Below are positions 42,613 to 52,068 of a stretch of 64,000 bases of DNA, piece after piece. Each line of letters starts with the position of its first letter. The stretch's first letter is position 1. Under the pieces are notes generated by a model. That model worked only from the letters and a program-made list of their open reading frames with translations. It did not search any database and was not told where the DNA came from. Both the position numbers and the translations under genes were made by a program. This stretch comes from an uncultured Spirochaetales bacterium (GTDB lineage: Bacteria; Spirochaetota; Spirochaetia; Sphaerochaetales; Sphaerochaetaceae), in NCBI GenBank assembly GCA_949285145.1, contig CASDXQ010000018.1:1-64000 (forward strand). Direction: 5' to 3'.

Positions 42613-44000
42613 ACAGACCAGGCACCATCAGCAAGCGTCTCAAAGCTTGCAGTGCTCGGTTTGAAGCCTACATAGAACTCACCTGTCTCACCGTTTCTCT
42701 GCTTTGCAACGATCACCTTGGTCGGCTGGAGCGCCTTCTCGCCTTTCTGGTCCTTCACAAGATTGTCAGCATCAACCTTGCGGCTCCTATGCAGGAACAT
42801 CACCATATCGGCATCCTGTTCAATTGCACCGGAATCCCTCAGGTTATTAAGCTGAGGCTCGTTTTTATCTCCTTCAGCATCACGTGTGACCTGACAGAGA
42901 ACGATAACAGGAATCTCAAGCTCACGGGCAAGACTCTTAAGTGCTTTCGAAATTTCAGTAACCTGCTCAAACTTCTTGCTGGCAGCGGGCATTTCAGCAT
43001 CAATAAGACCGATATAGTCAATGAATATAGCCTGAATGTTCTGCTCCCTTCTGAGTCTTCTCGCAGTTGTCCTGATCTCAGAAAGCTTCATATTAGGAGT
43101 ATCAAGGATGAAGAGTTTTGTCTCGAAAAGTTTCTGGGCAGCGTTCATCACATGATTGAATTTCGGATCTCTCTGGTTTGCAAAGCTTGCGTTTCTCAGC
43201 ATTTTCAGGGGAACTTTTGAGACCCCTGAAATCAGTCGCTGGGAAACCTGAATTCCACTCATTTCAAGACTGAAAAATGCAACTGAATAATTTCGGGGCG
43301 CACATATCATATTCTGCACAATGCTTGTAGCAAATGCGGTCTTACCTATTGAAGGACGGGCGGCAATAATAATGAAATCAGTAGGATGAAAACCTCCATC
43401 TGTAAGAGAGTCGAGCTTGTCAAAACCGGTTTCAAGATTTCCGGAAGGCGTTCCAGCCATTCTTTCCCCAAGATTCTCAAGAGCCTTTGATACGAAGTGT
43501 CCGATAGAACAGTCCTTGTTCGCATCACCTGTTCCCTGTGCAAGACTGGTGAGTTTTACCAGACTCTCATCAAGCAGCTTTATGATTTCCTGACTTTCAT
43601 CATATCCTGCAATGGAAAACTCATTTGAAAGCAGAATATACTGTCTTCTGAGAGACAGGGCATGAATAATCTGGCTGTGAACACCGACAGAAGCGGTTGT
43701 TGAGACGTTTTCAGTCAGCGATGAAATATATGCGACACCGCCGCACTGTTCAAGTTCATCACGAGATTTCAGAAAATCGATAATGGAAATAAGATCAAGG
43801 GTCTTCAGCGGATTTGAATCAGAATATGCGATAAAAGCCGCAAAGAGCACTCTGTGCCCCGTATGATAGAAATCAGATGGGCTTACCAGCTCCATTGCAG
43901 TTTCAAGGGAATTCGCATTCAGAAGAATTGAACCAAGAACCGCGCGTTCAGCATCTTCATTATGTGGCAATGTACGTCCTCTTTCTGTGAATTCATCCAT
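42609..44000 (-). CDS. dnaB: Replicative DNA helicase
   Basis: A 463-residue hexameric helicase: N-terminal DnaG-binding domain (PHNEDAERAVLGSILLN onward) and RecA-like C-terminal domain with Walker A ARPSIGKTAFA, IFIDYIGLID and RDSGAIEQDADMVMFLHR. Start ATG 44000 has GGGAG upstream; the frame is open to 44042 inside the rplI terminator. It follows the ribosomal operon on the same strand and probably depends on read-through or an unseen promoter. Confidence 0.96.
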   Translation of the reverse strand: MDEFTERGRTLPHNEDAERAVLGSILLNANSLETAMELVSPSDFYHTGHRVLFAAFIAYSDSNPLKTLDLISIIDFLKSRDELEQCGGVAYISSLTENVSTTASVGVHSQIIHALSLRRQYILLSNEFSIAGYDESQEIIKLLDESLVKLTSLAQGTGDANKDCSIGHFVSKALENLGERMAGTPSGNLETGFDKLDSLTDGGFHPTDFIIIAARPSIGKTAFATSIVQNMICAPRNYSVAFFSLEMSGIQVSQRLISGVSKVPLKMLRNASFANQRDPKFNHVMNAAQKLFETKLFILDTPNMKLSEIRTTARRLRREQNIQAIFIDYIGLIDAEMPAASKKFEQVTEISKALKSLARELEIPVIVLCQVTRDAEGDKNEPQLNNLRDSGAIEQDADMVMFLHRSRKVDADNLVKDQKGEKALQPTKVIVAKQRNGETGEFYVGFKPSTASFETLADGAWSV

Positions 44001-44015
44001 ATGCAGACTCCCTTG

Positions 44016-44058
44016 GAAAAAAATACCCATACAGTATAGCATGAAGCTTCTGTATGGG
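44016..44058 (-). terminator. Terminator after rplI, directly before dnaB
   Basis: On the minus strand CCCATACAG (44058-44050) pairs with CTGTATGGG (44034-44026), then TATTTTTTT. The T-run ends about 16 nt before the dnaB ATG. Confidence 0.85.
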
Positions 44059-44077
44059 CATCATCAAATATAAGAAA

Positions 44078-44689
44078 TCAGTTCTCTTCGCCTGTCTGAG
44101 CTTCTTCAGCAGGTTCAGCTTCCTCGCCTGCTTCTGTTGCAGCTTCTTCTGCTGCTTTCTCAGCTGCCTCAGCTTCTGCCTTGGCCTTTGCCTCAGCTTC
44201 TGCCTTCTCTCTGGCTTCCTTGGCCTTTCTTTCTTTGACCATAGCTTCGGATTCAACGACAAGCTTCACATGTGAGACTTCATTTTCATAAAGATGTACG
44301 ACAACTGAATATGTGCCTACCATCTTGATTGCATGTGTTGCAACCTCAATCTTCTTTCTCTCAACTTCAATACCCTGCTTGCTGAGAGCTTCCTGAACCA
44401 TAGCTGCTGTAATTGAACCGAAGAGCTTTCCGGATTCGCCTGCTGTGACCACAAGGTTCACAACTGTAGCATCAAGCTTCTCCTTGAGAGATGCGCTCTG
44501 AGCTCTTTTCTCGGCCTTTCTCTTCTCAATCTGTGCAGCACGGGATGCGAAGATCGCGGCATTGGTCTTGTTGTAAAGAACTGCAGCTCCTGTAGGAAGG
44601 AGATAGTTACGTGCATAACCATCCTTTACTACTACTACGTCACCCTCTTCACCGAGGTTGACTACGTCCTGATTAAGAATAATCTTCAT
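44078..44689 (-). CDS. rplI: Ribosomal protein bL9 with Ala/Glu-rich tail
   Basis: 203 residues. The N-terminal L9 motif [31 protein letters not shown], connecting helix and C-terminal domain (to about 150) are normal. The last 50 residues are an unusual Ala/Glu/Lys-rich low-complexity extension ending EEAQTGEEN. The start overlaps the membrane-protein gene upstream by 17 bp. Confidence 0.97.
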   Translation of the reverse strand: MKIILNQDVVNLGEEGDVVVVKDGYARNYLLPTGAAVLYNKTNAAIFASRAAQIEKRKAEKRAQSASLKEKLDATVVNLVVTAGESGKLFGSITAAMVQEALSKQGIEVERKKIEVATHAIKMVGTYSVVVHLYENEVSHVKLVVESEAMVKERKAKEAREKAEAEAKAKAEAEAAEKAAEEAATEAGEEAEPAEEAQTGEEN

Positions 44690-45650
44690 TTGAAAACTCC
44701 TTACGTTTTCTTAAATTGACCCAGTTCTCAAGCACGCCTGCAAAAGACAGACCGAGAACCAGAATTAGGTTCACCACCTGAAAGATGATCAGAATGAGCA
44801 TAAGCCAGCTTGCAAGTCTGAAACTTGTCATATCCGGTTTTCTCATCCTCACATTATAGCAAGCTATGGCAAACCCCTGGACAAAGTAAAACAGCATGCT
44901 CACTACCGCAAAACCCAGAACAGGAACAGAAACCCACTGAGGAACTGCGACAAAGTAGAACAGCAGTACAAGAGCCCACAGGCCAAGAAAGATATAGATG
45001 AAAAAATCAGGAATCCTGAAATTCATCACCTTCCTCTCAAACTCCTCTGATCCAGGATGAGTTATCGCTTCATAAATGTACACGATACCGTAAAGGTTCA
45101 TGAACAGGAAAGGAAGCAGCATGCTCACTATGGTAAGCATCACAAGGAATGCAAAGATATCAGTATCAACACCTGCAGATGCGAAAAGCGGAGCAAGTAT
45201 TGCATTGATCATCTCTGTATATCCTGCGGCTACGACGCTTGCCATATCACTGAAAACAGCGAAGAAAATGCCATAGGCTGCAAAGAGGATAACTGCCGGA
45301 ATGAAAGAATAAACCATCCGCAGGAAAATACTCTCTGCATCATCTTTGTTCACCCATACCACAGCGCAAAGCACGAGTGAAAGCGGAATGAACATATTTA
45401 CCATAATGAAGACCCACGTTAGGCTTTGGTTGAGAATATCCATACTGAACAAAATATTCCTGAGCAAAACCAGCACCAGAGCTGCAACGCAGGCGGTGTC
45501 CGTGATTTTCTTCGGGTAGCGCTTATCCAACATCAGCAAGGGCAGGACGAAGAACATTGAGCCGACCGGGATCTCATGCAGTATGAATGCACAGATAACG
45601 CTCAGGCCGACTCTGATCAAATCGCCTTTCTCAAGCTTTCCGTCGTTCAT
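44673..45650 (-). CDS. Polytopic membrane protein (YybS/DUF2232-like)
   Basis: 325 residues, about nine hydrophobic helices, ending in a short charged tail. Its place between rpsR and rplI is that of the DUF2232/YybS proteins in many bacteria, which supports the assignment more than any motif does. Function unknown. The start overlaps the rpsR stop by 4 bp (ATGA). Confidence 0.75.
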   Translation of the reverse strand: MNDGKLEKGDLIRVGLSVICAFILHEIPVGSMFFVLPLLMLDKRYPKKITDTACVAALVLVLLRNILFSMDILNQSLTWVFIMVNMFIPLSLVLCAVVWVNKDDAESIFLRMVYSFIPAVILFAAYGIFFAVFSDMASVVAAGYTEMINAILAPLFASAGVDTDIFAFLVMLTIVSMLLPFLFMNLYGIVYIYEAITHPGSEEFERKVMNFRIPDFFIYIFLGLWALVLLFYFVAVPQWVSVPVLGFAVVSMLFYFVQGFAIACYNVRMRKPDMTSFRLASWLMLILIIFQVVNLILVLGLSFAGVLENWVNLRKRKEFSNEDYS

Positions 45651-45928
45651 TTTTTCTCAAAAGGAAGATATGCAAGCACACGTGCCTTCTTGATCTCGGC
45701 ATTGAGAGCTCTCTGGTGCTTTGCGCATGTCCCTGTAATTCTTGCCGGAAGAATCTTGCCGCGCTCTGTTATATAGCGGCGGAGCATGTCGGGGTTCTTG
45801 TAATCAGCCATCTGTGCGCCGGGCTGACAGAACTTGCATACTTTCTTCTTGAAACCTGTCTTTCTCATGCCAGGCTTTCTTCCTGCAGAATCCTTGTCAT
45901 TTACAAAAGCTTCATTATCATCACGCAT
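45647..45928 (-). CDS. rpsR: Ribosomal protein bS18
   Basis: 93 residues with a 20-residue extra N-terminus. The core reads [43 protein letters not shown]. The cysteines (CxxC plus TCAKH) fit a zinc-binding C+ form. CAGGAG lies upstream of ATG. Confidence 0.97.
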   Translation of the reverse strand: MRDDNEAFVNDKDSAGRKPGMRKTGFKKKVCKFCQPGAQMADYKNPDMLRRYITERGKILPARITGTCAKHQRALNAEIKKARVLAYLPFEKK

Positions 45929-45948
45929 TTTTAAATTCTCCTGAAAAA

Positions 45949-46530
45949 TTAAAATGGTACATCGTCATCGCCATAACTTTCCGGCCCCAGACCATAATCA
46001 TTTGAGACACTCTCCTGCTGAGGGGTTCTAGAAAAATTACCTGAAAAACGATTCTGATTAGAAGGAGCTGCTTCTCCCATGGAACCACCCTGCTGCGGCG
46101 TGTTTCCGTATTGAGGAGCCTGTGCATAGGAAGCCTGCCTGCCGCTTCCCCCTTCATAGTATGCACTGTTATTGCTGCCTCCAGCATTTTCACTGCGGGA
46201 GCCGCCCAGAAAATTCAACTGGCCAACAACAATCTCAACTTTGGATCTTGACTGTCCGTCCTGTTCCCAGCGGTTCTGCCTGAGCTCGCCCGAAATTGAA
46301 ACCTGGCGGCCTTTTTCCAAATACTGGTTGACAGACTCGGCAGCACGTCCAAAATAGACACAATCAAAGAAATTCGCCTCTTCTTCCCAAGAATTCCCGT
46401 CAGCAGACCTCTTTCTTCTGTTAACAGCAATGGAGAAACGGACAACCGCCCCGCCTCCGCCCTGTGAATAGCGGATCTCAGCTTGTCTTGTCAGACGCCC
46501 TGTAAGACAGACATTGTTTAAATCAGCCAC
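45949..46530 (-). CDS. ssb: Single-stranded DNA-binding protein
   Basis: 193 residues: OB fold (about 1-110; [31 protein letters not shown]), a long Gly/Asn/Gln/Ser-rich linker, and the acidic tip DDDVPF that recruits partner proteins. It lies in the rpsF operon, where single-stranded-DNA and ribosomal genes are traditionally linked. Confidence 0.97.
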   Translation of the reverse strand: MADLNNVCLTGRLTRQAEIRYSQGGGGAVVRFSIAVNRRKRSADGNSWEEEANFFDCVYFGRAAESVNQYLEKGRQVSISGELRQNRWEQDGQSRSKVEIVVGQLNFLGGSRSENAGGSNNSAYYEGGSGRQASYAQAPQYGNTPQQGGSMGEAAPSNQNRFSGNFSRTPQQESVSNDYGLGPESYGDDDVPF

Positions 46531-46562
46531 TTTGAAATCCTCCTGTTAAAAAAATCTCCGGT

Positions 46563-46844
46563 TTATTTCTCGGGATTTACAAACAAGAATTTAAGTACGA
46601 GTGTGCTTAACTGGAATGAATGGCTGAGCTTTGCAATGGAAGCCGGATCAGCAGAGAGCTCAAAATAAACATAATGGCCCTTGTCCTGCTTGTTGATCTG
46701 GTAAGCAAGAGTCTTGATTCCAAGGTCATCCTGCTTTGTGATCTGTGCACCTGCCTTAGCTAAAGAGTCGGTAACGAATGCCAACCCTTCCTTCATCTTC
46801 TCGTCATTTGCGTCAAAGATGACTGTGAACTCATAATTTCTCAT
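46563..46844 (-). CDS. rpsF: Ribosomal protein bS6
   Basis: 93 residues starting MRNYEFTVIFDANDEKMKEG, with KTLAYQINKQDKGHYVYFEL typical of S6. AAGGAGG lies just before ATG. S6 pairs with S18 in the 30S platform. First gene of the operon and preceded by a leader of about 280 nt. Confidence 0.97.
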   Translation of the reverse strand: MRNYEFTVIFDANDEKMKEGLAFVTDSLAKAGAQITKQDDLGIKTLAYQINKQDKGHYVYFELSADPASIAKLSHSFQLSTLVLKFLFVNPEK

Positions 46845-47126
46845 AGTTCCTCCTTGTGGACTTATATTTGATCCGCCTCAACGAAGCGGATAAAGAGGCT
46901 TATATGAACCGCCGCCACCCCGAAGGATGGAAGCTTCCGGTCTCACAGCAGAATGCCCCGATATCTCTTGCGTGGTATCTGAGTCTGGAACCGCTCCTCC
47001 GGAATACCCATGTGTTCCTCATGGGGGCAGGACATCATATGCCGGCCTGCAGGCAGCAGTGTTTTCGCACCTTTCATTTCAGCAATTCATCTCACATCCT
47101 GAAAGGCGTGGGCTTTTTGCTGAATC
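46845..47126 (-). promoter_or_regulatory. Long structured leader of the rpsF operon
   Basis: Read on the minus strand, several hairpins follow one another: TGAAAGGTG-type stem (47108-47100 with 47076-47068), CCCATG/CATGGG (47025-47007), GGTAT/ATACC enclosing TTCCGGAGGAGCGG, and ATCCGC/GCGGAT near 46863-46890. The last, near the start codon, has the CCG-containing stem expected of the S6:S18 autoregulatory site known in many bacteria. The plus-strand frames here have no family and no SD, so I do not call a gene. Confidence 0.5.
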
Positions 47127-47132
47127 CTTTGT

Positions 47133-47162
47133 AAAATATCATAGAAAATGAATTTAGGTCAA
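47133..47162 (-). promoter_or_regulatory. Promoter of the rpsF operon
   Basis: Minus strand TTGACC (47162-47157), 18 nt, TATTTT (47138-47133), in an AT-rich tract directly behind the pyk terminator. Confidence 0.5.
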
Positions 47163-47182
47163 TAAAGCAAAAAAATAAAATT

Positions 47183-47224
47183 CAAAATACAAAACCATTG
47201 TCCGGCCACGGAAACCGAGGCCGG
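47183..47224 (-). terminator. Terminator of pyk
   Basis: Minus strand CCGGCC-TCGG/CCG-TGGCCGG stem (47224-47202) with short loop, then ACAATGGTTTTGTATTTTG. Confidence 0.7.
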
Positions 47225-47237
47225 CTGTGATCGCTTT

Positions 47238-48656
47238 TCAGAGTTTTGTAATCTGCATGCAGTCTGAGGAATAAGAACCGCCTGTCGTTGAACCGGTGAT
47301 GAGGACAACAAGGTCATCCTTTTTCACTATATTCGTTTTCAGTGCAGTCTCAATCGCCAGAGCTTTCATAAAATCCATGTCTTCAATCAGACGTGCCATT
47401 ACAGGATGAATGCCGTAACCAAGATTAAGCTGGCGGGCGGCTTTCTCATCAGTCACACACGCAATTACAGGACATGAAGGACGATAATAACTGGTGACCA
47501 TAGCTGTCCGTCCGGAAACCGTCATGCAGACTATTGCTTTCAGATCCAGGAAGAAAGAAGCTTCGACTGCGGCGCTTGCAACTGTATTCATGATATCCGA
47601 ATTAAGCTTGAGCTGTGATTTGAAGAATCGGTTCTTATAGTCAATCTCATTCTCTGTGTATGAAGCGATATCAGACATTGTCCTGACTGCAAGCACCGGA
47701 TATTTTCCGGCAGCTGTCTCTCCTGAGAGCATAAGGCATGTAGTGCCGTCATAAATCGCATTGGCCACATCAGAAACTTCAGCACGGGTCGGGCGCGGAT
47801 GCTCGCTCATTGACTCAAGCATCTGCGTCGCCGTGACCACTATCTTGCCTTTGTTATAGCATGTCCTGATTATTTTCTTCTGGATTGACGGCAGCTGGCG
47901 GAAAGGTATCTCAACTCCCATATCTCCGCGGGCAACCATTATACCATCGACAATCTCAAGTATCTCATCAAGATTTCTCACCCCCGAAGCGTTCTCGATC
48001 TTTGCGATTATCTGGATCCTTTCCCCACCGTTTACGTTAAGAAGCTTTCTGAGTTTTTTCGCATCATCGGCACTTCTCATGAAACTGGCTGCAATGAAAT
48101 CAACATCATTCTCGATTCCGAAAAGAATGTCATCACGATCGCTCTTTGAGATATACGGCTGATCAATGCTGACTCCGGGGATGTTAATTGATTTATGATC
48201 CGAAACCCTTCCGGGGTTATCAACACGGCAGATTATATTTGTTCCGTCAATCTCCGTTACTGTAAGGGAAACAAGTCCGTCATCAATTAAGATGACATTG
48301 CCCTTCTCCACATCTTCAGCAAGATACGGATATGTCACACCGGCCCCGTCTTTGTTTCCGGAGGCTTCACAGTCGCTGTACAGAGTAAACGTCTGCCCTT
48401 CTTCAAGAACCACAGAACCGTTTTCAAAACATCCGACACGTATTTCAGGACCTCTCGTATCAAGAATCAGAGGAATATGAACAGCGAGCTTCTCTCTCAC
48501 TCTCTTCACTCTGTCAAGCCTTACCTTATGTTCTTCATGTGATCCATGTGAAAAATTGAAACGTGCGGCATCCATACCGTTGCAGATGAGTTTTTCAACC
48601 ATCTCGTCGCTGTCAACAGCCGGCCCCATTGTACATATAATCTTTGTCTTTCTCAT
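47238..48656 (-). CDS. pyk: Pyruvate kinase
   Basis: 472 residues; phosphoenolpyruvate+ADP to pyruvate+ATP. RKTKIICTMGPA and ARFNFSHGSHEEH at the N-terminus, LDTRGPEIR, the catalytic IIAKIENASG, MVARGDMGVEIP and ATQMLESM, then the C-terminal domain with SGRTA. No extra PEP-utiliser domain. AAGGAA is before ATG. Single gene with its own terminator. Confidence 0.97.
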   Translation of the reverse strand: MRKTKIICTMGPAVDSDEMVEKLICNGMDAARFNFSHGSHEEHKVRLDRVKRVREKLAVHIPLILDTRGPEIRVGCFENGSVVLEEGQTFTLYSDCEASGNKDGAGVTYPYLAEDVEKGNVILIDDGLVSLTVTEIDGTNIICRVDNPGRVSDHKSINIPGVSIDQPYISKSDRDDILFGIENDVDFIAASFMRSADDAKKLRKLLNVNGGERIQIIAKIENASGVRNLDEILEIVDGIMVARGDMGVEIPFRQLPSIQKKIIRTCYNKGKIVVTATQMLESMSEHPRPTRAEVSDVANAIYDGTTCLMLSGETAAGKYPVLAVRTMSDIASYTENEIDYKNRFFKSQLKLNSDIMNTVASAAVEASFFLDLKAIVCMTVSGRTAMVTSYYRPSCPVIACVTDEKAARQLNLGYGIHPVMARLIEDMDFMKALAIETALKTNIVKKDDLVVLITGSTTGGSYSSDCMQITKL

Positions 48657-48714
48657 ATAAATTCCTTATCAGACAGAATATTAGCGGAAGAAGGGAACAA
48701 GGAAAACAGGAAAA

Positions 48715-50739
48715 TCAAAAATCTGGCAGACCTAGCAATTTTCTAAAATCGCCAACACTGACGGGAGGCGAATAGAAAAATCCCTGTATCACGGCTTTTT
48801 CAAAATTGCATACATACTCATAGCCTTCAACCGTTTCTATTCCCTCGAATATGACTTTATAGCCCAGGGAAGAGAAACATGAAACCACAGAACGCAGGAA
48901 AACGTCATTCTTTCTGTCATTCATTGCCGCCTTTATGAATGAACGGTCGATCTTGACACATTCAAACGGGAGGCTGATGTATCTTGAAATGTTTGCGTAT
49001 CCTGACCCGAAATCATCAAGATAAAATCCGAGACCGCAGGCCATCATCTGCTCCATAACATGTCTGACTTTGGTAAAATTCGCGATTATATTAGTCTCTG
49101 TAATCTCAATTTTAATATATTCTGCAGGAATCCCATATGATCTGATCAGATTTATCACATCATCCACAAGATCCGGAGAATAGAACTGCCGGGCAGAAAA
49201 ATTCACTGATATCGTCGGAACCGGAAGGCAATTGTCAATACATTCCCTTATCATCCTGCAGCTTCGTGAGAGTACAAACAATCCGATCCTGTCAATATAA
49301 CCTTCACTTTCTGCTACAGGAATGAACTCAGCAGGACTGACATAATGCCCATAACGTTTGTCGTACAGCCTGATCAGGCATTCCGCGAGGTTGCAGAAAT
49401 TTCCCCCTGTATCGAAAACAGGCTGGAATTCAACTTCAAAAAGCTCTTTCTCACAAGCTTCCCTGATCAGTTTGACAATATAGTTTCTCCTGTTGAGCAG
49501 TTCTTTGAGACGCAGATCACAAACAATGAAACTGAAGAAATCGTTTCTTATCGAATAATATGAAGCTGAAAGGTTTTTAAGATCGACTTTCTTTTCCGAA
49601 AAGAAAGCCAGCATGTCAAAAACTTCGCTCCTGCTGCTTGCGACAACAGGACATGGAATAAGATAAATATCACCTTTTAGATTGAAAGTCGTCCTGTCTA
49701 TCACATATGTTCTGGCAAATATATCGACAATCTGAGTACACAGTATCCTGCACCCCTGATCAGAAGGTGCCGGCCCGATCAGGACAAAATTATTCTCAGA
49801 GATACGGAACACCTGCTGGATAAGTTCAAGGCCTGCAAATTCGTCTCCTATCATTTTTATCAGTGCATCAACAGATTTGACATCAAAATCCATATGCATT
49901 CTGCTGTAATCTTGAATCTTAACCGTAATGACTGAAAAACGGACTCCCTTGCTGAAATAATAGGAAAGGAAAGAAGACATGTACTTCAGATTTCCGAATC
50001 CTGTCAGATTGTCTATGAGGAATGAAGATGTGGTGAGATTTGTAAAACAATAGAACAGCAGTACTGAAACAAGAATCAGCAGAGCCTCGCTTTTGGGATA
50101 AATGATCTGCAGAACAACCAGAACCGCTATTATGAATGGCACGTATGATGCCATTCTCCTTATCTGGGGAAGCATGCTGTCTCTTTCAAGGAAGATTACA
50201 GCAAATGTGATCACGGCAGATAAAGACATAAGCAGGAAATGAAAAAAATACAGAGGCCCGAACTCTACCGCTCCGCCTTCAGGCGGGAATGAGAATGCGA
50301 TTCCGGTTCTTATGTTTACCACGAAAAAAGTGACTGACGCGCATGTCAGTATCAGCGCTGCATAAACAACAGGCTTCAGATCTTTTGTCCTTGCAAAACT
50401 GTTCCTGGAATCCTTCACTATATAAAACATAAGCATATTTGCTATCACCTGACTGAAAACAGCATGGACTGTCGCAATGATCAGGCTGACAGACGGAGAA
50501 AAGACATTTTCAGAATTAAGTGCGATATCCATGGGAATGCATACCAGAGAATATACAAAGCAGACAGAAAGAAGGAAAAAGAACGGCTTTCTCTGTCTTG
50601 CCACATACAGATCTTTCTCGAATACAATGTAAATTCCCATACAGAGAATCGTTATTGCCGAAAATATATCGGGCAGTAGATATGTGATACCGACCATGTT
50701 TACAGTATGAGCCAGTTCAGAATCAATTTCTAGAAACAT
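48715..50739 (-). CDS. Membrane-bound EAL phosphodiesterase with degenerate GGDEF domain
   Basis: 674 residues: seven or eight membrane helices (1-235), a GGDEF-like domain without a GGDEF motif (from DNLTGFGNLKYM, about 240-390), and an EAL domain (about 420-674). The EAL core reads FQPVFD, AECLIRL (ECL in place of EAL, Glu kept), SVNFSARQF, ITETN, LDDFGSGYANI, VKIDRSFI, FEGIETV and QGFFYSPPV, so the residues for c-di-GMP hydrolysis appear present. It would lower c-di-GMP in response to a membrane signal. The start (50739 or 50697) lacks a clear SD. Confidence 0.9.
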   Translation of the reverse strand: MFLEIDSELAHTVNMVGITYLLPDIFSAITILCMGIYIVFEKDLYVARQRKPFFFLLSVCFVYSLVCIPMDIALNSENVFSPSVSLIIATVHAVFSQVIANMLMFYIVKDSRNSFARTKDLKPVVYAALILTCASVTFFVVNIRTGIAFSFPPEGGAVEFGPLYFFHFLLMSLSAVITFAVIFLERDSMLPQIRRMASYVPFIIAVLVVLQIIYPKSEALLILVSVLLFYCFTNLTTSSFLIDNLTGFGNLKYMSSFLSYYFSKGVRFSVITVKIQDYSRMHMDFDVKSVDALIKMIGDEFAGLELIQQVFRISENNFVLIGPAPSDQGCRILCTQIVDIFARTYVIDRTTFNLKGDIYLIPCPVVASSRSEVFDMLAFFSEKKVDLKNLSASYYSIRNDFFSFIVCDLRLKELLNRRNYIVKLIREACEKELFEVEFQPVFDTGGNFCNLAECLIRLYDKRYGHYVSPAEFIPVAESEGYIDRIGLFVLSRSCRMIRECIDNCLPVPTISVNFSARQFYSPDLVDDVINLIRSYGIPAEYIKIEITETNIIANFTKVRHVMEQMMACGLGFYLDDFGSGYANISRYISLPFECVKIDRSFIKAAMNDRKNDVFLRSVVSCFSSLGYKVIFEGIETVEGYEYVCNFEKAVIQGFFYSPPVSVGDFRKLLGLPDF

Positions 50740-50765
50740 TTCTGTTTTTTTTATATTATTTTCTC

Positions 50766-51380
50766 ATGTTTGACGCACACGCTCATATCGGTGAATACAG
50801 AAATGACGCGATAATCTGCACATCGGATGTCAGCGAATATGCTGATGCGGAGAAATATCCGCTTCACAGCTACGGCATTTTATCTCAGGATGAAAGCGCC
50901 ATCCGGATCATTGAAAATCTTCTTGAGAAAGACAGATCTGCATTCATCGGCGAGTTCGGACTGGATGCACGCTGTTTCTGCAGCATCGGTCTCATACGGA
51001 CACTGCTTGAGCTTGCAAAAACATACTCGCGTCCTTTCACTCTTCATGTGGTCAGACGTCACAATGAGATGTTGCGGCTTCTCAAGGAAATAAGGCCGGG
51101 AAAGCCATTTATTGTACATGCATTTACATCATCAGCGGAAATCGCTGATGAATACGAAAAGCTCGGAGGCCTCATATCACTGGGTAAAAGAAGCCTCAGG
51201 ACAAAAGATTTCAGCCGTCTGATCAGGAAAGGCTTTCTCATTGAAAGCGATATGCCATGCGGCCCGGATGCCGACAAAGCACTTGAAGAAGTTTATAATG
51301 CGATTGCATCCAGTATGAGAATAAGTACTGAAAGACTTGAGGAAATGACAGATGAGAGAAGAACAGTTTTTACGCCTTGA
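50766..51380 (+). CDS. TatD-family metal-dependent hydrolase
   Basis: 204 residues, shorter than the usual 255. Metal-site motifs DAHAHIG, IGEFGLDAR, TLHVVR, IVHAF and ESDMPCG are all present. TatD proteins are 3'-5' DNA or RNA exonucleases or D-aminoacyl-tRNA-type deacylases; activity here is unknown. Only 26 bp separate it from the divergent EAL gene. TATTAT (50754-50759) ends 6 nt before ATG and there is no SD, so it may be leaderless. The end overlaps tcdA by 29 bp. Confidence 0.88.
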   Translation: MFDAHAHIGEYRNDAIICTSDVSEYADAEKYPLHSYGILSQDESAIRIIENLLEKDRSAFIGEFGLDARCFCSIGLIRTLLELAKTYSRPFTLHVVRRHNEMLRLLKEIRPGKPFIVHAFTSSAEIADEYEKLGGLISLGKRSLRTKDFSRLIRKGFLIESDMPCGPDADKALEEVYNAIASSMRISTERLEEMTDERRTVFTP

Positions 51381-52068
51381 GATGCTGCTTGGAAAGGAAA
51401 ACGTCACACAGCTTCACAGAAAGAAAATCACCATTATCGGCGCAGGCGCGGTGGGAGGCTATGCATTTGAAAGCCTTGTACGTTCAGGCATAGGATTCAT
51501 ACGCATTGTCGATTCTGACACTTTCTGCCTTTCGAATCTCAACCGGCAGATACTTGCGACTTACGATACGCTGGGAATGCCAAAGGTTGAGGCGGCAAAG
51601 GCCAGGGCTCTTTCCATAAATCCTGAAATAAAAATAGATGCAGTGAATGCTTTTGCCGATGAATCAAACTGCAGGGATCTTGTAAAAGATTCGGATCTTG
51701 TGATTGACTGCATAGACACTGTCGCCTCAAAAGCATGCCTGATGAAAATCTGCCAGGAGGAGAACATTCCCCTGATTTCATCAATGGGTGCTGCGCTCAG
51801 ACGTGATATCTCGCGCATCAGGGTTGCAACTCTCGATAAAACCCATGTCTGTCCTCTTGCGAAAGCCGTCAGGACACAGGCCAGAAAGCTTGGCGTGGAT
51901 CTGAGCCGTGTCAAAGCCGTATTCTCAGATGAAGAAGCCGTATTCACCTATGAAGGGAAAAGCGCCCTCGGTAGCCTCGCTCCTGTAACCGCCGTTTTCG
52001 GGCAGAACATAGCAAACGAGGCACTGAAGATTCTGATCGGGGAAGATGAATTCTTCGCCCTACACTAA
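51352..52068 (+). CDS. tcdA: tRNA threonylcarbamoyladenosine dehydratase (TcdA/CsdL)
   Basis: 238-residue E1-like enzyme that cyclises t6A to ct6A at tRNA position 37 using ATP. ITIIGAGAVGGYAFESLVRSG is the nucleotide site, then DSDTFCLSNLNRQIL, DCIDTVASKACLM, SSMGAALRRDISRI and APVTAVFGQNIANEAL. It resembles ThiF/MoeB but lacks a ThiS or MoaD partner nearby. Translated from inside the TatD gene, so probably coupled. Confidence 0.92.
   Translation: MREEQFLRLEMLLGKENVTQLHRKKITIIGAGAVGGYAFESLVRSGIGFIRIVDSDTFCLSNLNRQILATYDTLGMPKVEAAKARALSINPEIKIDAVNAFADESNCRDLVKDSDLVIDCIDTVASKACLMKICQEENIPLISSMGAALRRDISRIRVATLDKTHVCPLAKAVRTQARKLGVDLSRVKAVFSDEEAVFTYEGKSALGSLAPVTAVFGQNIANEALKILIGEDEFFALH

Noticed and set aside
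46856-47151. Two overlapping plus-strand open frames of 92 and 74 codons before rpsF
   Set aside because: No SD, no recognisable family, and they lie opposite the transcribed, hairpin-rich leader of the rpsF operon.
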